Assembly (NCBI GenBank): GCA_027457005.1
Contig: DAIDTV010000075.1
Location: 1 to 7,494, forward strand
Source of the DNA: Chloroflexota bacterium
GTDB taxonomy: Bacteria > Chloroflexota > Limnocylindria > Limnocylindrales > CSP1-4
Direction of reading: 5' to 3'
DNA length: 7,494 nucleotides
Below, in pieces: positions 5,921 through 7,494 of the stretch. Below the pieces are notes generated by a model, which worked only from the letters and a program-made list of their open reading frames with translations, did not search any database and was not told the DNA's origin. Within the stretch, counting starts at the first letter, position 1. Each line of letters begins with the position of its first letter. The translations under genes were made by a program, and so were the position numbers.

Positions 5921-7494
5921 CGCGATCGTGGCAGCGCTCGAGCGGTCGGGCATCCGGCACGCGTTCACCGTGCCCGGGGAGAGCTTCCTCGAACTGCTCG
6001 ACGCGCTCCGCGATTCGCGGATCCGGGTGGTCACCGCCCGGCACGAGGCGGGAGCCGGCTTCATGGCGGAGGCGTACGGACAGCTCACCGGGCAGCCCGC
6101 CATGTGCCTGGTGACCCGCGCGGTCGGTACGGCGAACCTGTCGATCGCGCTGCACACCGCCGAGCAGGACTCCACGCCGCTGGTCGCGATCGCGGGGCAG
6201 GTACCGCGCGGGTTCCGCGGGCGCGAGGCGTTCCAGGAGGCGGACCTCGCCGGTTCGTTCGGCGCGCTGTGCAAGGCGGGCGTGGAGCTGGACGACCCAC
6301 GAACGATGGCTGCGAGGGTCGAGCGCATGGTCGGGATCGCCCGGCAGGGTCGCCCCGGTCCCGTGCTGCTGGTGCTGCCGGAGGACGCGCTCGGCGCACC
6401 CGACGCGCTCGGCGCACCCGACGCGCTCGAGCGCCCGGCGGCGGACGGTGGCGCGGCCATCACGCCCGACCGTCCCGCGGCGGCCGATGCCGACGTCCGT
6501 GCGGTCCTCGCGCGCCTGGCCCGCGCCCGACGTCCCGTGATCCTCGCCGGAGGCGGCGTGCTGCGGAGCGGCGCCACCGCCGAGCTCGAGGCCTTCGCCG
6601 ACGCCGCGGGCATCGGGGTCATGGCCGCGTGGCGGCGGCCCGACGTGTTCCCCAACGGTTCGCCGAGGTACCTGGGCGCCACCGGGCTGGGCGCGGCACA
6701 CACCGTCCGCCGCCGTCTCCTCGAGGCCGACGTGGTCCTCGCGCTGGGGACCCGACTCTCGCAGGTCGCGACGTTCGACTACGCCGTCCCGGGTCCGGAC
6801 ACCGAGTTGGTGCAGGTCGACATCGAACCGGGGCTCAAAGGGGACCGGCCGCAGCCCTCGCTCACGGTGCGATCCGACGCGCGATCGTTCCTGCGAGCGG
6901 CGCTGTCGCTGCTGGCCGCGGGGGGACCCCCATCGCCGCTCGCGGCTGAGCGTGCCGCCGACCTCGGCCGCGACCGCGCGGCGTACCTGGCCGCGGTGGA
7001 GCCACCCGACCCGGGGTCCCGCGCCGGCGACCTGCCAGTGCACCCGGCCACCGTGATCGCGGCGCTGCGCCGGCACCTGCCACCGGATGCCATCCTCACC
7101 ACCGACGCCGGCAACTTCGCGAGCTGGCCGGCACGCTACCTGCCTGTTCCGCCCGGTGGACGCTTCCTCGGCCCCACGTCGGGGGCGATGGGGTACGGCC
7201 TCCCGGCCGCGGTGGGAGCGGCCATCGCGTCCCGCGACCTGGATGATCGGGCCCGGCCGGCGGTCGCGATGGCGGGCGACGGCGGCTTCGGGATGCTCAT
7301 GGCCGAACTCGAGACCGCCGTGAGAGAGCGGCTGCGGCTGGCCGTGATCGTCTTCGACAACGGCATGTACGGCACGATCCGCATGCACCAGGAGCGGGAG
7401 TACCCGGGGCGGGTCAGCGCGACCGACCTCTGGTCGCCCAACCTGGCGCGCTATGCGGAGGCGTTCGGCGGGATCGGCATCCGCATCGAGGCCA
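5907..7494 (+). CDS. Thiamine-diphosphate-dependent acetolactate synthase-like enzyme (3' truncated by window)
   Basis: Member of the acetolactate synthase/benzoylformate decarboxylase superfamily, which uses thiamine diphosphate and Mg2+ to cleave or join 2-oxo acids in the cytosol. 529 codons are visible, open to the right edge; families of this kind run to about 540-570 residues, so little is missing. The N-terminal pyrimidine-binding domain (about 1-160) has VPGES (22-26), catalytic Glu47 in RHEAGAGFMAEAYG, and LVTRAVGTANLSIALHTAEQ (68-87). The central domain (about 190-340) has VILAGGGVL (211-219) and LALGTRLSQV (278-287). The C-terminal cofactor domain has TSGAMGYGLPAAVGAA (424-439) and the diphosphate/Mg2+ motif GDGG (457-460) through FDNGMYGTIRMHQE (483-496). 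The MYGTIRMHQE pattern and GES loop suggest the group often annotated as acetolactate synthase, but it need not be the branched-chain biosynthetic enzyme, and no small regulatory subunit gene is visible. Substrate unknown. The GTG start is set by GTGA overlap with the leader frame; no in-frame ATG lies nearby upstream. An 18-bp tandem repeat sits in the first interdomain linker. Confidence 0.85.
   Translation, partial: MTAGRAIVAALERSGIRHAFTVPGESFLELLDALRDSRIRVVTARHEAGAGFMAEAYGQLTGQPAMCLVTRAVGTANLSIALHTAEQDSTPLVAIAGQVPRGFRGREAFQEADLAGSFGALCKAGVELDDPRTMAARVERMVGIARQGRPGPVLLVLPEDALGAPDALGAPDALERPAADGGAAITPDRPAAADADVRAVLARLARARRPVILAGGGVLRSGATAELEAFADAAGIGVMAAWRRPDVFPNGSPRYLGATGLGAAHTVRRRLLEADVVLALGTRLSQVATFDYAVPGPDTELVQVDIEPGLKGDRPQPSLTVRSDARSFLRAALSLLAAGGPPSPLAAERAADLGRDRAAYLAAVEPPDPGSRAGDLPVHPATVIAALRRHLPPDAILTTDAGNFASWPARYLPVPPGGRFLGPTSGAMGYGLPAAVGAAIASRDLDDRARPAVAMAGDGGFGMLMAELETAVRERLRLAVIVFDNGMYGTIRMHQEREYPGRVSATDLWSPNLARYAEAFGGIGIRIEA
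6384..6429 (+). repeat. 18-bp in-frame tandem repeat (DALGAP) in interdomain linker
   Basis: The unit GACGCGCTCGGCGCACCC occurs at 6384-6401 and 6402-6419 without mismatch, followed by the first 10 bases of a third copy (6420-6429). It encodes D-A-L-G-A-P twice then D-A-L (residues 160-174), at the exit of the pyrimidine-binding domain in a probable flexible linker. Being a multiple of three it keeps frame and probably reflects slippage. Confidence 0.9.

Noticed and set aside
5814..7388. Minus-strand open frame of 524 codons opposite the thiamine-diphosphate enzyme
   Set aside because: Low-complexity Arg/Gly/His-rich translation with no motifs, while the plus strand encodes a full set of conserved motifs over the same bases.

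Overview
The window is very GC-rich and densely coded, with strong G/C bias at third codon positions (hence many long spurious frames opposite the real genes). It carries five protein genes. A polyphosphate-glucokinase-type ROK kinase, a stand-alone 5'-3' exonuclease of a kind often seen in actinobacteria, and apparently leaderless genes with a TANNNT-like -10 box directly before the ATG all fit a high-GC Actinomycetota or a high-GC Chloroflexota lineage. No rRNA, tRNA, mobile element or CRISPR array is visible, and the sequence alone does not settle the taxon.

Layout: bases 1-86 are an upstream region ending in a leaderless promoter. Then follow ppgK (87-1025, +), a P-type cation ATPase (1103-3646, -), a 260-bp divergent spacer with a 10-bp inverted repeat (3647-3906), a 5'-3' exonuclease (3907-4785, +), a diacylglycerol-kinase-family lipid kinase (4802-5812, -) and a thiamine-diphosphate-dependent acetolactate-synthase-like enzyme (5907 to beyond the right edge, +). 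Strands alternate + - + - +, so none of the five can share a transcript with its neighbour. The window looks like ordinary housekeeping and metabolic chromosome rather than an operon or defence island. The functions (glucose phosphorylation from polyphosphate, ion transport, DNA flap/RNA-primer processing, lipid phosphorylation, 2-oxo-acid chemistry) do not form one pathway.

The most notable spot is the start of the thiamine-diphosphate enzyme. A -10-like box sits 7 nt before an ATG (5878), but that ATG opens a 10-codon frame ending at 5910. The enzyme's own frame starts at a GTG (5907) overlapping that stop as GTGA. The two starts are separated by a 20-bp imperfect tandem duplication (5881-5900 and 5901-5920, 17/20 identical). 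Removing one copy puts the ATG in frame with the enzyme. This is either a duplication-made, translationally coupled leader peptide or a frameshifted 5' end. Other points of interest are an 18-bp in-frame tandem repeat in the same gene, a lipid kinase with DGS in place of the usual DGE motif, and an atypical ion-site and nucleotide-site signature in the P-type ATPase. I found no convincing evidence of a wholly new multi-gene system.
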